A stretch of 12,343 nucleotides of DNA from Acidobacteriaceae bacterium (GCA_003133425.1 PKXI01000286.1:1-12343); one strand, 5' to 3'; positions 1 to 7,437 are shown, numbered from the stretch's first letter. The notes: a model not told the origin generated them from the letters alone. Numbers and translations are program-made.

Positions 1-492
1 ACTGCTCACTGTCTACTGGCCCGGCCCGGCCGGGCCCCACTGTCAGGGTAAACGCGGAAAATTGGCCCAATTTGCCTGCCAAAAGCGCGTTATTAGCGGC
101 TATTAGGCCATATTTGGTCGCTTTTCGGGTAATTCAAGACAACCCTTCCCTCACTAACGGAACCTTGTGAGCGGCCAAAACGCCAATTTGGGCTGCAAAA
201 AGGGTTAACCCCTCAAAGAAATGCAACCACCTGGGCCAACGTTTGGCCCCATTTCGTAACCCTTTAAGCGAACATTTCGGGTCTTTTTGTAACCATCCAG
301 GCCAGCATGTCAGGCCCACATGGCCACCCGAAAACTCGAACTGGAGTGCCACTCCGGGGCAGGACTGGGTCTCTTGTCGAGCATTCATGGCCGGGGAGCC
401 GTAAGAAACAGCTGCGCCAGCCGCCCAAGCGACTACACGAACCCCGAGCAAGATACGCCTAGTGAGATGCGTCCGAAGGATCGCAAACGAAA
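1..492. other. Non-coding region left of the TPR gene cluster
   Basis: I see no credible gene in this stretch. The open frames that cross it have no ribosome binding site, no recognisable domain and run into the terminator at 493-523. The part from about 50 to 310 is visibly richer in A and T than the genes and holds several short palindromes, listed separately. It may contain the control region of a gene lying left of the window, but no convincing promoter pair was found. Confidence 0.6.
23..249. repeat. Cluster of four short palindromes
   Basis: Four inverted repeats lie within about 230 bases of non-coding DNA. GGCCCGGCCGGGCC at 23-36 is a perfect 14-bp palindrome. AAATTGG and CCAATTT (59-65 and 67-73) flank a single C. 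GGGTTAACCC at 202-211 is perfect. GGGCCAA and TTGGCCC (233-239 and 243-249) flank CGT. The heptamer TTGGCCC also occurs at 62-68, inside the second palindrome. These could be operators or transcript structures for a gene to the left; their function is unknown. Confidence 0.5.
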
Positions 493-523
493 AAACGGCC
501 CCCGCCGAAGCTGGGGGCCGTTT
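493..523 (-). terminator. Rho-independent terminator of the tonB-exbB-exbD-TPR cluster
   Basis: An 11-bp perfect stem (493-503 with 513-523, core CGGCCCCC/GGGGGCCG) closes a 9-base loop. Read on the minus strand it is followed by a run of T residues (TTTTTCGTTT), the classic intrinsic terminator shape. It lies about 25 bases past the stop codon of the TPR lipoprotein gene, so it should end the operon. On the plus strand the tail is TTTCTGTT, so weak termination in the other direction is possible. Confidence 0.88.
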
Positions 524-548
524 CTGTTGACGGGCGAGCAACGCTCGC

Positions 549-1385
549 TTATTTCAGGGTGCCGTTGGAATCCATGGTGATGCCACCAGGCCCTGCATTC
601 TTCTTCTCTTCGTTGGCCTTGCGCGTTCCCATCGCCTTGGTACGCCAATCTTCCGCGGCTGCAATGTCTTCCTTGACTGCGGCCGCATCGCCATAGTCCA
701 CGTCTGCTTTGCGCCGGTAGATCAGGTTCAGATAGGCCATGGCATCGTCATAATTAGCCCGGTTGGCCACCGCGTCGTTGAGGTATTTCAGACCCTCTTC
801 AACCAGCGGTGCATTCTGGGCCTTGAGTGGCTCCATCACCTTCTTGGGCGCCTTCACGTTACCCGCGCCGTCGTCGTTGACGCCAGCCGACTGCAAGGCG
901 GTCAGCGTGTTCTCATGCGCCTGGGTCCAGTCGATCACGCCGATTGTGTAGGCGGCCTCAGGATCCTTCGGGTCCGCGGCCAGAACCTTCTTTTGCCATT
1001 CCTTGGCTTCGTCCAGCTTTTTGATCTGGAAATAAATGCCCGCGATCTGCTTCAGGCTGTTCACATCGTTCGGGGTTTTGACCAGAACTTCCTTGAAGAT
1101 ATCGATCGCCTGTTCCGCTGTTTTCAGATTTTCCGCGGTTTCCAGACCGGGTACCACGTTCTGCGCCAGCGCTGTGGCCAGATAGGTCTTTGCCATGGGC
1201 AGACTCGGGTCAAGCTGTGTTGCCTTCTGGAAGTGACCGATCGCTTCTTCGTAGTGGGCGCTTTTGTACGCTTCCACTCCCTTGTTCAACTGGTCACGGG
1301 CTGCAAGCTGATCGCACCCGCTCATGGAAAGCACCATGCCGGCAAGGGTAACCGCGAACGCCGTAATACGTGCGGGTCCATTCAT
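549..1385 (-). CDS. TPR-repeat lipoprotein, last gene of the Ton cluster
   Basis: Predicted 278-residue lipoprotein. The N-terminus has a basic start, a hydrophobic stretch (about residues 8-20) and a lipobox LSMSGC with the lipidated cysteine at position 24. Residue 25 is Asp; in Escherichia coli an Asp at +2 keeps lipoproteins in the inner membrane, though that rule is not proven for this phylum. The mature part is helical with TPR-like units at about 33-66, 90-104, 105-138 and 195-228, for example the stretch around NKGVEAYKSAHYEEAIGHF. TPR units bind proteins, so a scaffold role is likely. The ATG at 1385 was chosen over an upstream in-frame start at 1535 because AAGGAGAAGG lies 8 bases ahead of it and it gives a proper signal peptide. 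It follows exbD with a gap of about 317 bases and precedes a terminator, suggesting a link to the Ton motor. The exact role is unknown. Confidence 0.85.
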   Translation of the reverse strand: MNGPARITAFAVTLAGMVLSMSGCDQLAARDQLNKGVEAYKSAHYEEAIGHFQKATQLDPSLPMAKTYLATALAQNVVPGLETAENLKTAEQAIDIFKEVLVKTPNDVNSLKQIAGIYFQIKKLDEAKEWQKKVLAADPKDPEAAYTIGVIDWTQAHENTLTALQSAGVNDDGAGNVKAPKKVMEPLKAQNAPLVEEGLKYLNDAVANRANYDDAMAYLNLIYRRKADVDYGDAAAVKEDIAAAEDWRTKAMGTRKANEEKKNAGPGGITMDSNGTLK

Positions 1386-1702
1386 TTTCGTATCCTTCTC
1401 CTTCAGGCGAGTGCCTATCGGTTGCGCGCCTGGAATCTGTTGCAACTGGCTGCGGGCGGGAGCAACCGAAACCAGGATTGAAAAATTGTACTCCTGTTTC
1501 CGCCCGGCATTACCGCTTCCGGACGGGGCTGGCAACCTAGGGGAATCCGGGATATTCGAGCCATCCCATTTCCCCCGTCGGCCAGCCTGAATCTTTGTCG
1601 CCCCTTAGTCTCTCTGTCCGATGCGATCAGTGTAGGGCATATTGCCCGATTCCGACCGCCTGCCCGGCTCCCTTTGCAGGGAAGAGGCTACATTGCGCCT
1701 GG
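1386..1702. other. Gap between exbD and the TPR lipoprotein gene
   Basis: This 317-base stretch holds no convincing gene. On the minus strand a TACAAT sequence (1485-1490) resembles a -10 box about 100 bases before the lipoprotein start, but no good -35 box sits 16-18 bases upstream of it. The lipoprotein may therefore have its own weak promoter or be read through from exbD. No terminator hairpin with a T-tract was seen. Confidence 0.45.
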
Positions 1703-2140
1703 CTATTGGCCGGCCTGAATCTTCGGTGTCATCAACCCGATGTGATCCACGTTGGCCGCGCGGCCAATATCGATTACTTCGGCAATGTAAGCGAAGTTCA
1801 GATCGTCGTCGCCCCTGACGAACATGACGCGCTCGGCGCGGTTCGCATAGATCTCTGTCAGCTTGGGCAGCAAATCGGTCTTGGCCACGTCGGTCTCGTT
1901 GATCTTGTACGTCGGCGCTGCGCCGGGGCGATACAGGACCTGGACGACGATGGTGCGATCGTTGGGCTGCTGCTGCTTCTGAGGATCCTTGGGTGGCTGA
2001 GGCACCAGCGCATCCAGGCCCTTCGGAGTCACCGGCACGATGACCATGAAGATGATCAACAGCACCAGAAGAATATCGATCATGGGCGTAACATTGATGT
2101 CGGACGAGTAGCCTCCCCCGCCTCCAGTCGTCATTGACAT
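1703..2140 (-). CDS. exbD: ExbD/TolR family proton-channel subunit (second copy)
   Basis: A 145-residue ExbD/TolR family protein: short cytoplasmic N-terminus, one membrane helix (about 22-37) and a periplasmic domain. The helix carries the family signature INVTPMIDILLVLLIIFMV; Asp22 matches the proton-carrying Asp25 of E. coli ExbD. With ExbB it forms the proton-driven motor that energises TonB. Two features differ from the neighbouring copy: a glycine run in the N-terminus (residues 6-10) and a Pro/Gln/Lys-rich linker after the helix (PPKDPQKQQQP). The ATG at 2140 has GAGGAG 9 bases ahead. The gap to the other exbD is 54 bases, so the two are surely co-transcribed. TolR is an alternative name; the context with a TonB gene and no tolA, tolB or pal favours ExbD. 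Confidence 0.93.
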   Translation of the reverse strand: MSMTTGGGGGYSSDINVTPMIDILLVLLIIFMVIVPVTPKGLDALVPQPPKDPQKQQQPNDRTIVVQVLYRPGAAPTYKINETDVAKTDLLPKLTEIYANRAERVMFVRGDDDLNFAYIAEVIDIGRAANVDHIGLMTPKIQAGQ

Positions 2141-2194
2141 GGTTTCAAACTCCTCGTTTACTAGAAATCGTTAAAAGACAGCACAACAGCAGAC

Positions 2195-2635
2195 TTATTC
2201 GCCACCCGGAAGGTTGCCTTCCTTCTTCGCAGTCAGCAAACCCACTTCATCCACGCCGGCTGTGCGTACGTTGTCGATGGCGTCTTCAACCGCCTTGTAC
2301 TGCGCCCGCGCATCTGCGCGAACAAAGATCGTCTTGCCGGGCTTGTCGGCCAGCTTGTCTTGAACCTTGCGGCCAAGCTCACTAGGAGCGACTTTGTCCT
2401 GCCCCAGGAACACGCCACCATCGCGAGTGACAGCAACCACAATGGCGTCTTCCTTGTCAGCGTCCGGCATGGCAACGGCGTTGTCCACTTGCGCCATATC
2501 GATCTGAACCTTGTTCTGGAGCATGGGGGTGATCACCATGAAGATGATCAGCAGTACCAGCATCACATCCACCATGGGGGTGACGTTGATATTCGAGTTA
2601 ACCTTGGAGCCTTCGTTACGAACCGCGATTCCCAT
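2195..2635 (-). CDS. exbD: ExbD/TolR family proton-channel subunit (first copy)
   Basis: A 146-residue ExbD/TolR protein with a single membrane helix at about 23-38 carrying NINVTPMVDVMLVLLIIFMV; Asp23 is the expected proton-binding residue. The periplasmic domain (about 45-146) has the usual fold pattern, including KTIFVRADARAQYKAVEDAI. It pairs with ExbB to form the motor that drives TonB. The start ATG at 2635 has CGGAG 8 bases upstream. It lies between exbB (156-base gap, containing a hairpin) and a second exbD. The two copies share the helix motif closely but differ strongly in the N-terminus and linker, so they are an old pair of paralogues, not a recent duplication. Confidence 0.94.
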   Translation of the reverse strand: MGIAVRNEGSKVNSNINVTPMVDVMLVLLIIFMVITPMLQNKVQIDMAQVDNAVAMPDADKEDAIVVAVTRDGGVFLGQDKVAPSELGRKVQDKLADKPGKTIFVRADARAQYKAVEDAIDNVRTAGVDEVGLLTAKKEGNLPGGE

Positions 2636-2727
2636 TATTAAAACTCCGTTGCCTTTGAATTTCCGTCCCGGATGGCTTTCGGCATTGCTCGAAAGCAGGT
2701 GTAGTCTGCGCGAGGTCGAAAGCGGTA

Positions 2728-2755
2728 GGCGGGAGAGATTTCAGGCTCTCCCGCC
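2728..2755 (-). promoter_or_regulatory. Hairpin between exbB and exbD
   Basis: GGCGGGAGAG (2728-2737) and CTCTCCCGCC (2746-2755) form a perfect 10-bp stem around an 8-base loop. It lies in the 156-base gap after exbB and before the first exbD. No T-tract follows on the minus strand, so it is not a standard terminator. A stabilising or processing structure that keeps ExbB message above ExbD message is a reasonable guess, because the motor uses more ExbB than ExbD. Confidence 0.6.
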
Positions 2756-2791
2756 CCCGAAGGTTCTCGCTCGAACCGACAGCCGCCCCGC

Positions 2792-3538
2792 TTAGCGCTT
2801 GTGGCTCTGCTTGATGAAGTAGTCGACGAGTTCGCTGGAGGAGTTATCCATCTCCACGTCGAAATTCTCGACACGTCCTGTGAAGTAGTTGAACGTCATG
2901 ACGGCGGGGATGGCGACCAGCAACCCGAAGGCGGTGGTGACCAAGGCTTCCGAGATGCCGCCGGCAACAGCGCCGATGCCCGAAGTCTTCTGAGTGGCGA
3001 TCTGCTGAAAGGCGTGCAAAATGCCGATGACGGTGCCGAGCAGTCCGACGAAGGGAGCGGTTGCGCCGATGGTGGCGAGAACCGAGAGGCCCCTCTTGAG
3101 CTTGGCGTGAACGATGGCCTCGGCCCTCTCCAATGCGCGGCCCGAGCTGGCGATGGTCTCCTCGGTAGCGGTGCCACCGGAAGCGCGGAACTCCTGCAGA
3201 CCGGCGGTAACAACTTCGGCGAGGTGCGATTTCTTGCTGCGGTCGGCGATCTTGATCGCCTCTTCGAGCTTGCTGTCCTTCAGGGCGCCGGCAACCTTAG
3301 GCGCGAACTCGCGCGACTGCTTGCGGGCAGCAGAGAAGTACAGGTAACGGTCGATCATAACGGCCAGAGACCAGACCGACTCAATGAAAAGCGTGATGGC
3401 GATGGCGCGAACAGCCCATCCCATATGATCCCAAAGCCCCATGGGGCTGAAGCTGACCGTTTGGTCACCTTCCTGGAAGAAAAGGGCCAGGCTGCTGACC
3501 GAATGCGAAGCGAAGTGTGTGAGTTGAGCGAGAATCAC
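2792..3538 (-). CDS. exbB: ExbB/TolQ/MotA family proton-channel protein
   Basis: A 248-residue inner membrane protein of the MotA/TolQ/ExbB family, the ring-forming stator of the Ton motor. Three membrane segments are visible at about 43-63, 152-175 and 195-218. Key residues match E. coli ExbB: Thr169 in LLGTVIGI (Thr148), Glu197 in SEALVTT (Glu176) and Thr202 (Thr181). The long cytoplasmic loop (about 68-150) is helical and charged. The start is GTG at 3538, chosen because a full AGGAGG lies 9 bases upstream and the frame gives a normal family length. It sits after tonB (138-base gap) and before exbD, the usual functional set. TolQ is possible by sequence alone, but the neighbours point to the Ton system. 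Confidence 0.95.
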   Translation of the reverse strand: MILAQLTHFASHSVSSLALFFQEGDQTVSFSPMGLWDHMGWAVRAIAITLFIESVWSLAVMIDRYLYFSAARKQSREFAPKVAGALKDSKLEEAIKIADRSKKSHLAEVVTAGLQEFRASGGTATEETIASSGRALERAEAIVHAKLKRGLSVLATIGATAPFVGLLGTVIGILHAFQQIATQKTSGIGAVAGGISEALVTTAFGLLVAIPAVMTFNYFTGRVENFDVEMDNSSSELVDYFIKQSHKR

Positions 3539-3547
3539 TGAATCGTT

Positions 3548-3553
3548 CCTCCT
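3548..3553 (-). promoter_or_regulatory. Strong ribosome binding site fixing the GTG start of exbB
   Basis: AGGAGG on the minus strand, 9 bases before GTG at 3538. It is the best Shine-Dalgarno match of the cluster and settles the choice of a non-ATG start. It is stronger than the sites of tonB and both exbD genes, in line with a need for more ExbB than its partners. Confidence 0.8.
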
Positions 3554-3676
3554 AAGGAGTTTCTTGTGAACTGAAGACTACCTTACGGTTGCTGGGAATG
3601 CGGCTCTTTCCGGATTCGCATTCAGGTCAAAAGCAAGGCCCCTTGTCAAAGATGCAACAGGAAGCCAGAGTGTTTG

Positions 3677-4393
3677 TCATCCACCGAGCGTAAAGATCAC
3701 GTTAACCGTGGTCTCCACTTCTACCGGCTCGTTGTTGAGCAGGTAGGGTCTGTAGCGCCAGGTCCTTACCGCATCCATGGCGGCCTGTTGCAACATGGCC
3801 GGTCCACTGATGACGTGGAGTCCTTCAATCTGCCCCCCCTTGGAAATGGTGGCCTGAAGCACCACCGTACCCGAGACACGTGCAGCCTTGGCGATCGGCG
3901 GATAGACGGGCTGAGTTTTCTGAATCAACATGCCCACCATGACGCCGGCTGAGATGCTTACCTTCTTTGGAGCCGCGGCCTTCACTTTAGGTCCGCTATT
4001 GGCAAACATGTCAGTCACGCCGCTGCTGCTGCCGCCCAAGCCCTCCATGCCGGCCACACCAAAAGTAGACGGGGGTGCCTCTTTCTCGGAGACTTGAACG
4101 ATGTTGTGCGGAATCCGCGTGGGCGCCGTCAACTGGTTGTTCATCATCTCCGACTGCACGTGAACGACGTGCACTACCTCCGGCGGAGGTGGAGGCGGAG
4201 GTGGTGGTGGTGGAGGCGGAGGAGCAAACAGCAGAGTCTGCATCATCCCCTTCGGCAGCGCCTCTGGATAGATCAGCGGAATCAGGATGAGAAGAATAAG
4301 AATCGAACCGTTGACGATGCCTGTGAACATCATCCAACGACCGCTTTTGGTCTTGATCCTATTTCCGGATTCAAACGTGGAATCTTCAAACAT
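3677..4393 (-). CDS. tonB: TonB family protein with a 14-proline run
   Basis: A 238-residue TonB family energy transducer. Order: short basic cytoplasmic segment (1-20), one membrane helix (about 22-42), an unbroken run of 14 prolines (58-71), a linker, and a TonB C-terminal domain (about 160-238) recognised by VYPPIAKAARVSGTVVL and by AVRTWRYRPYLLNNEPVEVE. TonB passes the proton motive force, gathered by ExbB/ExbD, to outer membrane receptors. The start ATG at 4393 has GAGG 7 bases upstream. The linker lacks the long Glu-Pro/Lys-Pro repeats of E. coli TonB and contains a Gly/Ser patch (113-124). The membrane helix has Ser30 but no histidine, unlike E. coli TonB with its essential His20. It leads the exbB-exbD-exbD group. 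Assignment to the family is firm; which receptors it serves is unknown. Confidence 0.93.
   Translation of the reverse strand: MFEDSTFESGNRIKTKSGRWMMFTGIVNGSILILLILIPLIYPEALPKGMMQTLLFAPPPPPPPPPPPPPPEVVHVVHVQSEMMNNQLTAPTRIPHNIVQVSEKEAPPSTFGVAGMEGLGGSSSGVTDMFANSGPKVKAAAPKKVSISAGVMVGMLIQKTQPVYPPIAKAARVSGTVVLQATISKGGQIEGLHVISGPAMLQQAAMDAVRTWRYRPYLLNNEPVEVETTVNVIFTLGG
4181..4222 (-). repeat. Triplet repeat coding for 14 prolines in tonB
   Basis: Fourteen proline codons in a row, a mixture of CCG, CCT and CCA, form a 42-bp low-complexity triplet tract. The codon mixture reduces slippage compared with a pure repeat, but the length may still vary between strains. Translation of such a run normally needs elongation factor P, so TonB output should depend on it. 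Confidence 0.85.
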
Positions 4394-4476
4394 GGCCAGC
4401 CTCGAATCGGGTGTTGGTTACTCCTACTTAGACACCGCGAGAACTGCAAATGTTCCCGTACATAAAAACCGTCCCC

Positions 4477-4505
4477 ATAGAAGCGTGTCCACCTTATCAG
4501 AACAA
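4477..4505 (-). promoter_or_regulatory. Possible sigma70-type promoter for the tonB cluster
   Basis: In the 274-base gap between secF and tonB the minus strand reads TTGTTC, 17 bases, TTCTAT. The -35 box matches the consensus at four of six positions and so does the -10 box. A start near 4470 would give a leader of about 77 bases before the tonB ATG. No terminator with a T-tract was found after secF, so read-through from secF is also possible. Confidence 0.33.
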
Positions 4506-4667
4506 CGCCTCACCTGCAAACCTGCTGCAAAACCGGTGCAATTCCCGAGTCCCGGCTACGTCCTTTTTGCCGTGCTCCTGACCGGTTGAATCCCCTTACA
4601 TCCTGCCCAGGAAAACCTTTCCTTACAAACGGCGCAAAGGTGCCTGTGCAATGAATTCGCAACTCCC

Positions 4668-5630
4668 TTAAACTCGTGTGCGCTTTGCGGCCGGCAGAGT
4701 CGTAATCTTGCCCTGCCCCCCGCGCCACTGCTGCCACGCGACCAGCATTGGCGCGGCAACGGCGATCGATGAATAAGTACCGATAAGAATACCTACCACA
4801 AGCGCAAATGAAAAGCCTTTCAAAACTGGACCGCCAAAAACATAAAGCGAGAGCACGGTCAGGAAGGTCAGCCCCGAGGTGAGCACAGTCCGGCTCAGTG
4901 TCTGGTTGATGCTTCGGTTCACCACGTCCGGTAGTGCTTCACGCCTGCTCATGCGCAGGTTTTCACGGATGCGGTCGAATACGACGATCGTGTCGTTCAT
5001 CGAATAGCCAACCAGCGTGAGGATTGCCGCAATGACGGTCAGACTTATTTCCTGGCCGGTCAGCGCAAAGGCGCCCACAGTGATGAGCGTGTCGTGGAAG
5101 CAGGCAACGACTGCAGCCACGCCGTAGATCAATTGGAAACGGAACCAGAGGTAGACCAGCATGCCCAGCATGGAGTAGAGCGTGGCAAGCCCAGCTTGCT
5201 TTTCAAGCTGCTTGCCGACTGTAGGGCCTACTACCTGCACGTTACGCACAGTGAATGGATTGCCGTAGTGCGCTTGAAGCGCGTCGACGATCTGCTGGCG
5301 GCCAACATCGAGAGTGGTCTCATTGGTCTGCTCAGGCAGGCTGATAAGCACCTCATTGTTGGCGGGCACGTCGTAGATTACGACGCTAGCGTCTTTGATG
5401 CCGGCCGACTCCGTAGCCTGGCGAATCTTGCCGATATCGGGCGTTTGAACAAACTGAACCTGCACCTGGGTGCCACCGCGAAAGTCCACGCTCAGGGGGA
5501 CCGGGCTGCCGATCTTGGCCCAGTGCATACTCATCGAAATGATGCCAGCAATGCTGAAGATCATTGAAAAGGCGAGGAAGTACCACTTCTTCCCGAGCCA
5601 ATCCACATTTACGCCGTGAAACAATTCCAC
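4668..5630 (-). CDS. secF: Protein translocase subunit SecF
   Basis: SecF, 320 residues, works with SecD as a proton-driven membrane machine that helps pull proteins through SecYEG. Visible parts: membrane helix 1 (about 17-36), the SecD/SecF N-terminal motif VDFRGGTQVQVQF (48-60), a small periplasmic domain (about 40-142), then five helices between about 146 and 300. The motif GYSMNDTIVVFDRIREN (208-224) holds Asp213 and Arg220, the conserved proton-pathway residues of the family; FHDTL (178-182) is also typical. The start is GTG at 5630 with GGAG 7 bases upstream; no better start lies nearby. It follows secD with a 105-base gap. Length and motifs are normal, so function should be intact. 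Confidence 0.97.
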   Translation of the reverse strand: MELFHGVNVDWLGKKWYFLAFSMIFSIAGIISMSMHWAKIGSPVPLSVDFRGGTQVQVQFVQTPDIGKIRQATESAGIKDASVVIYDVPANNEVLISLPEQTNETTLDVGRQQIVDALQAHYGNPFTVRNVQVVGPTVGKQLEKQAGLATLYSMLGMLVYLWFRFQLIYGVAAVVACFHDTLITVGAFALTGQEISLTVIAAILTLVGYSMNDTIVVFDRIRENLRMSRREALPDVVNRSINQTLSRTVLTSGLTFLTVLSLYVFGGPVLKGFSFALVVGILIGTYSSIAVAAPMLVAWQQWRGGQGKITTLPAAKRTRV

Positions 5631-5735
5631 TGGTTCTCTCCGCTTCCTGCAAGCTGAAGGCCCTTGAGGCCTCAGCGTTCAATGTTTCTCTGCCGCCGGT
5701 CAGGAATCCCGATCCGGCAGCTTTGGTTCCGAAAC

Positions 5736-7370
5736 CTAGATTGACACCACTTCCCCTGGCTTCAATTTGTTCAGATGAGCCTCGAAGATTACGCGCGAGA
5801 CATACACCGCCGTGAAGAGGTTGGCTGCCAGACCGAAGGTCAAGGTGACCGCGAAGCCCTTCACTGGTCCGCTTCCGAACAAGAACAGGATGGCAGCCGA
5901 CACAATGGTCGTTACGTGCGTATCGACGATGGTGACCCAGGCATGAGCAAAGCCCTGATCCACGGCTGCAGAGGGCGCTTTGCCGGCTCGGACCTCTTCC
6001 CGGATACGCTCAAAAATCAGCACGTTCGAGTCCACGCCCATGCCGATGGTCAGAATCACTCCGGCAATGCCCGGCAGCGTAAGCGTGGCCTTGGAAAAGC
6101 CCATGAAGCCCAGCAGGATTACAAGGTTCAGGAACAACGCCAGGTCGGCGTTGATGCCCGAGCCGCGGTAATAGATGAGCATGAATGCCATGACGACCAG
6201 CACGCCAACGACGGCCGCCGTTACGCCCTGGCGAATTGAGTCCGCGCCCAGGGACGCGCCCACGGTGCGATCTTCAAGGTAGTTGAGCGAAGCGGGAAGG
6301 GCGCCGGTCCGAAGCATCTTCGACAGGATTTCAACTTCCTCAGGAGAGAAGCTGCCTTCGATTTCGCCGCTGTCGCGAATGGCGCTCTTAATGTTGGCAA
6401 CTTCGCGGACGCGCCCGCCCATGACCACCGCCATGCTCTTGCCCACGTTAGCGCTGGTATAGTCCCAGAACTTGTCGCCGGCGTCATTGGTCAGGGTGAA
6501 GCGGACATTCCTCAGCCCGTTCTGGTCCGTACCTGGGTCGGCAGAGCGAAAGTCGCTGCCCGACACAATTGAAATACGCTGCAGCACGTACACGCTGTCC
6601 GCGTCGGACCCGGTCGCCAAAGCTCCGGAGCCATGAATCAATTCCTCATCGGCTGGAACGGCGCCACCTACGCTGGCCAAGGCCGCGGCTTCGTCCTGGT
6701 AGGGTCCGCCCACTACGGCGTGAATCTCAAGCCGCGCAGTGGATTGGATGATGCTCTTTACCCGGTCCAGATCGCTGATGCCCGGCAACTCCACCAGAAT
6801 CTGGTTGGCGCCCAGGTTGTACTCCTGAATCAAAGGCTCGCTCACGCCCAGCGAATCGACCCGGTCGCGGATAGTTTCGATGGCCTGCTGGACCGTCTTC
6901 TCGTCCAGGGCCTTTTCCACAAGCGGCTTCATGGTCAGAGTGAAACTCGCGTCCGAGCCCCCGCCGGTCAGGTCGTATTCATTGGAGTATTTGGTGTCAA
7001 GCAGGGAGCGCACCGCGCTGGCGTTGGCCGGGGTGATGCCTTCCACCCGAAGTACTTCCGGCTTGCCGGTGCCATCCTGCCTGAGCGGCTCGGGCTTGTA
7101 CACCTGCGAAAACGTCAGGTTGGCGGTCTTCAGATCCTGTTGAATCCGAGCCACGGCGTTGTCCGTTTCGCCGTTCACCGCCTCTTTGACTACCACCTGC
7201 AAGATCAGGTGGGCGCCGCCACGCAGATCCAGGCCCAGGTGAATCCGGCTGCTCATCGCTTCCATTAAGGCCTTGCCGCTCACGCCCGACGGAATTCCAA
7301 AGATGCCGTACAGGCAAACCAGCAGCACCGCAACGATCAGGGCAACCTTGTTCTTAAGATTCTTCTTCAT
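5736..7370 (-). CDS. secD: Protein translocase subunit SecD
   Basis: SecD, 544 residues, the larger partner of SecF in the accessory Sec complex. Membrane helix 1 is at about 9-28. The family motif LGLDLRGGAHLILQV (45-59) and the P1 domain motif RDRVDSLGVSEPLI (168-181) follow. A large periplasmic region runs to about 380, including FTLTNDAGDKFWDYT (291-305), which belongs to the mobile head. Five further helices fill about 384-530. The proton-pathway motif is GMGVDSNVLIFERIREE (443-459) with Asp447. The start ATG at 7370 gives the usual basic N-terminus (MKKNLKNK), although the ribosome binding site (CGGAA) is weak. yajC lies 67 bases upstream and secF 105 bases downstream, the standard order. 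The gene is full length. Confidence 0.97.
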   Translation of the reverse strand: MKKNLKNKVALIVAVLLVCLYGIFGIPSGVSGKALMEAMSSRIHLGLDLRGGAHLILQVVVKEAVNGETDNAVARIQQDLKTANLTFSQVYKPEPLRQDGTGKPEVLRVEGITPANASAVRSLLDTKYSNEYDLTGGGSDASFTLTMKPLVEKALDEKTVQQAIETIRDRVDSLGVSEPLIQEYNLGANQILVELPGISDLDRVKSIIQSTARLEIHAVVGGPYQDEAAALASVGGAVPADEELIHGSGALATGSDADSVYVLQRISIVSGSDFRSADPGTDQNGLRNVRFTLTNDAGDKFWDYTSANVGKSMAVVMGGRVREVANIKSAIRDSGEIEGSFSPEEVEILSKMLRTGALPASLNYLEDRTVGASLGADSIRQGVTAAVVGVLVVMAFMLIYYRGSGINADLALFLNLVILLGFMGFSKATLTLPGIAGVILTIGMGVDSNVLIFERIREEVRAGKAPSAAVDQGFAHAWVTIVDTHVTTIVSAAILFLFGSGPVKGFAVTLTFGLAANLFTAVYVSRVIFEAHLNKLKPGEVVSI

Positions 7371-7437
7371 TGTTCCGTTTCTCTACTTCAAAAATGCTAA
7401 AAAGGCCGCCCGAGTCTTGAAAACCCGATGGCGCTTG

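Noticed and set aside
134..541. A 135-residue minus-strand frame left of the TPR gene
   Set aside because: It crosses the terminator stem, has no ribosome binding site or domain, and its Arg/Trp/Ala-rich text looks like chance reading of GC-rich DNA.
915..1481. A 188-residue plus-strand frame opposite the TPR lipoprotein
   Set aside because: It is the antisense of a gene with a clear lipobox and TPR units; no ribosome site or recognisable domain.
1703..3538. A Tol-Pal system (tolQ, tolR) instead of ExbB/ExbD
   Set aside because: No tolA, tolB or pal is present, and a TonB-type gene leads the group. The TPR lipoprotein lacks the peptidoglycan-binding OmpA-like domain of Pal.
2801..3541. A 246-residue plus-strand frame covering exbB
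   Set aside because: It mirrors exbB almost exactly, a common effect in GC-rich genes, and has no membrane segments or domain.
4608..4630. AGGAAA/TTTCCT inverted repeat after secF as a terminator
   Set aside because: The stem is only 6 bp, AT-rich, with a 3-base loop and no T-tract.
6633..7268. A 211-residue plus-strand frame inside secD
   Set aside because: It lies wholly opposite a strongly conserved gene and shows no family features.
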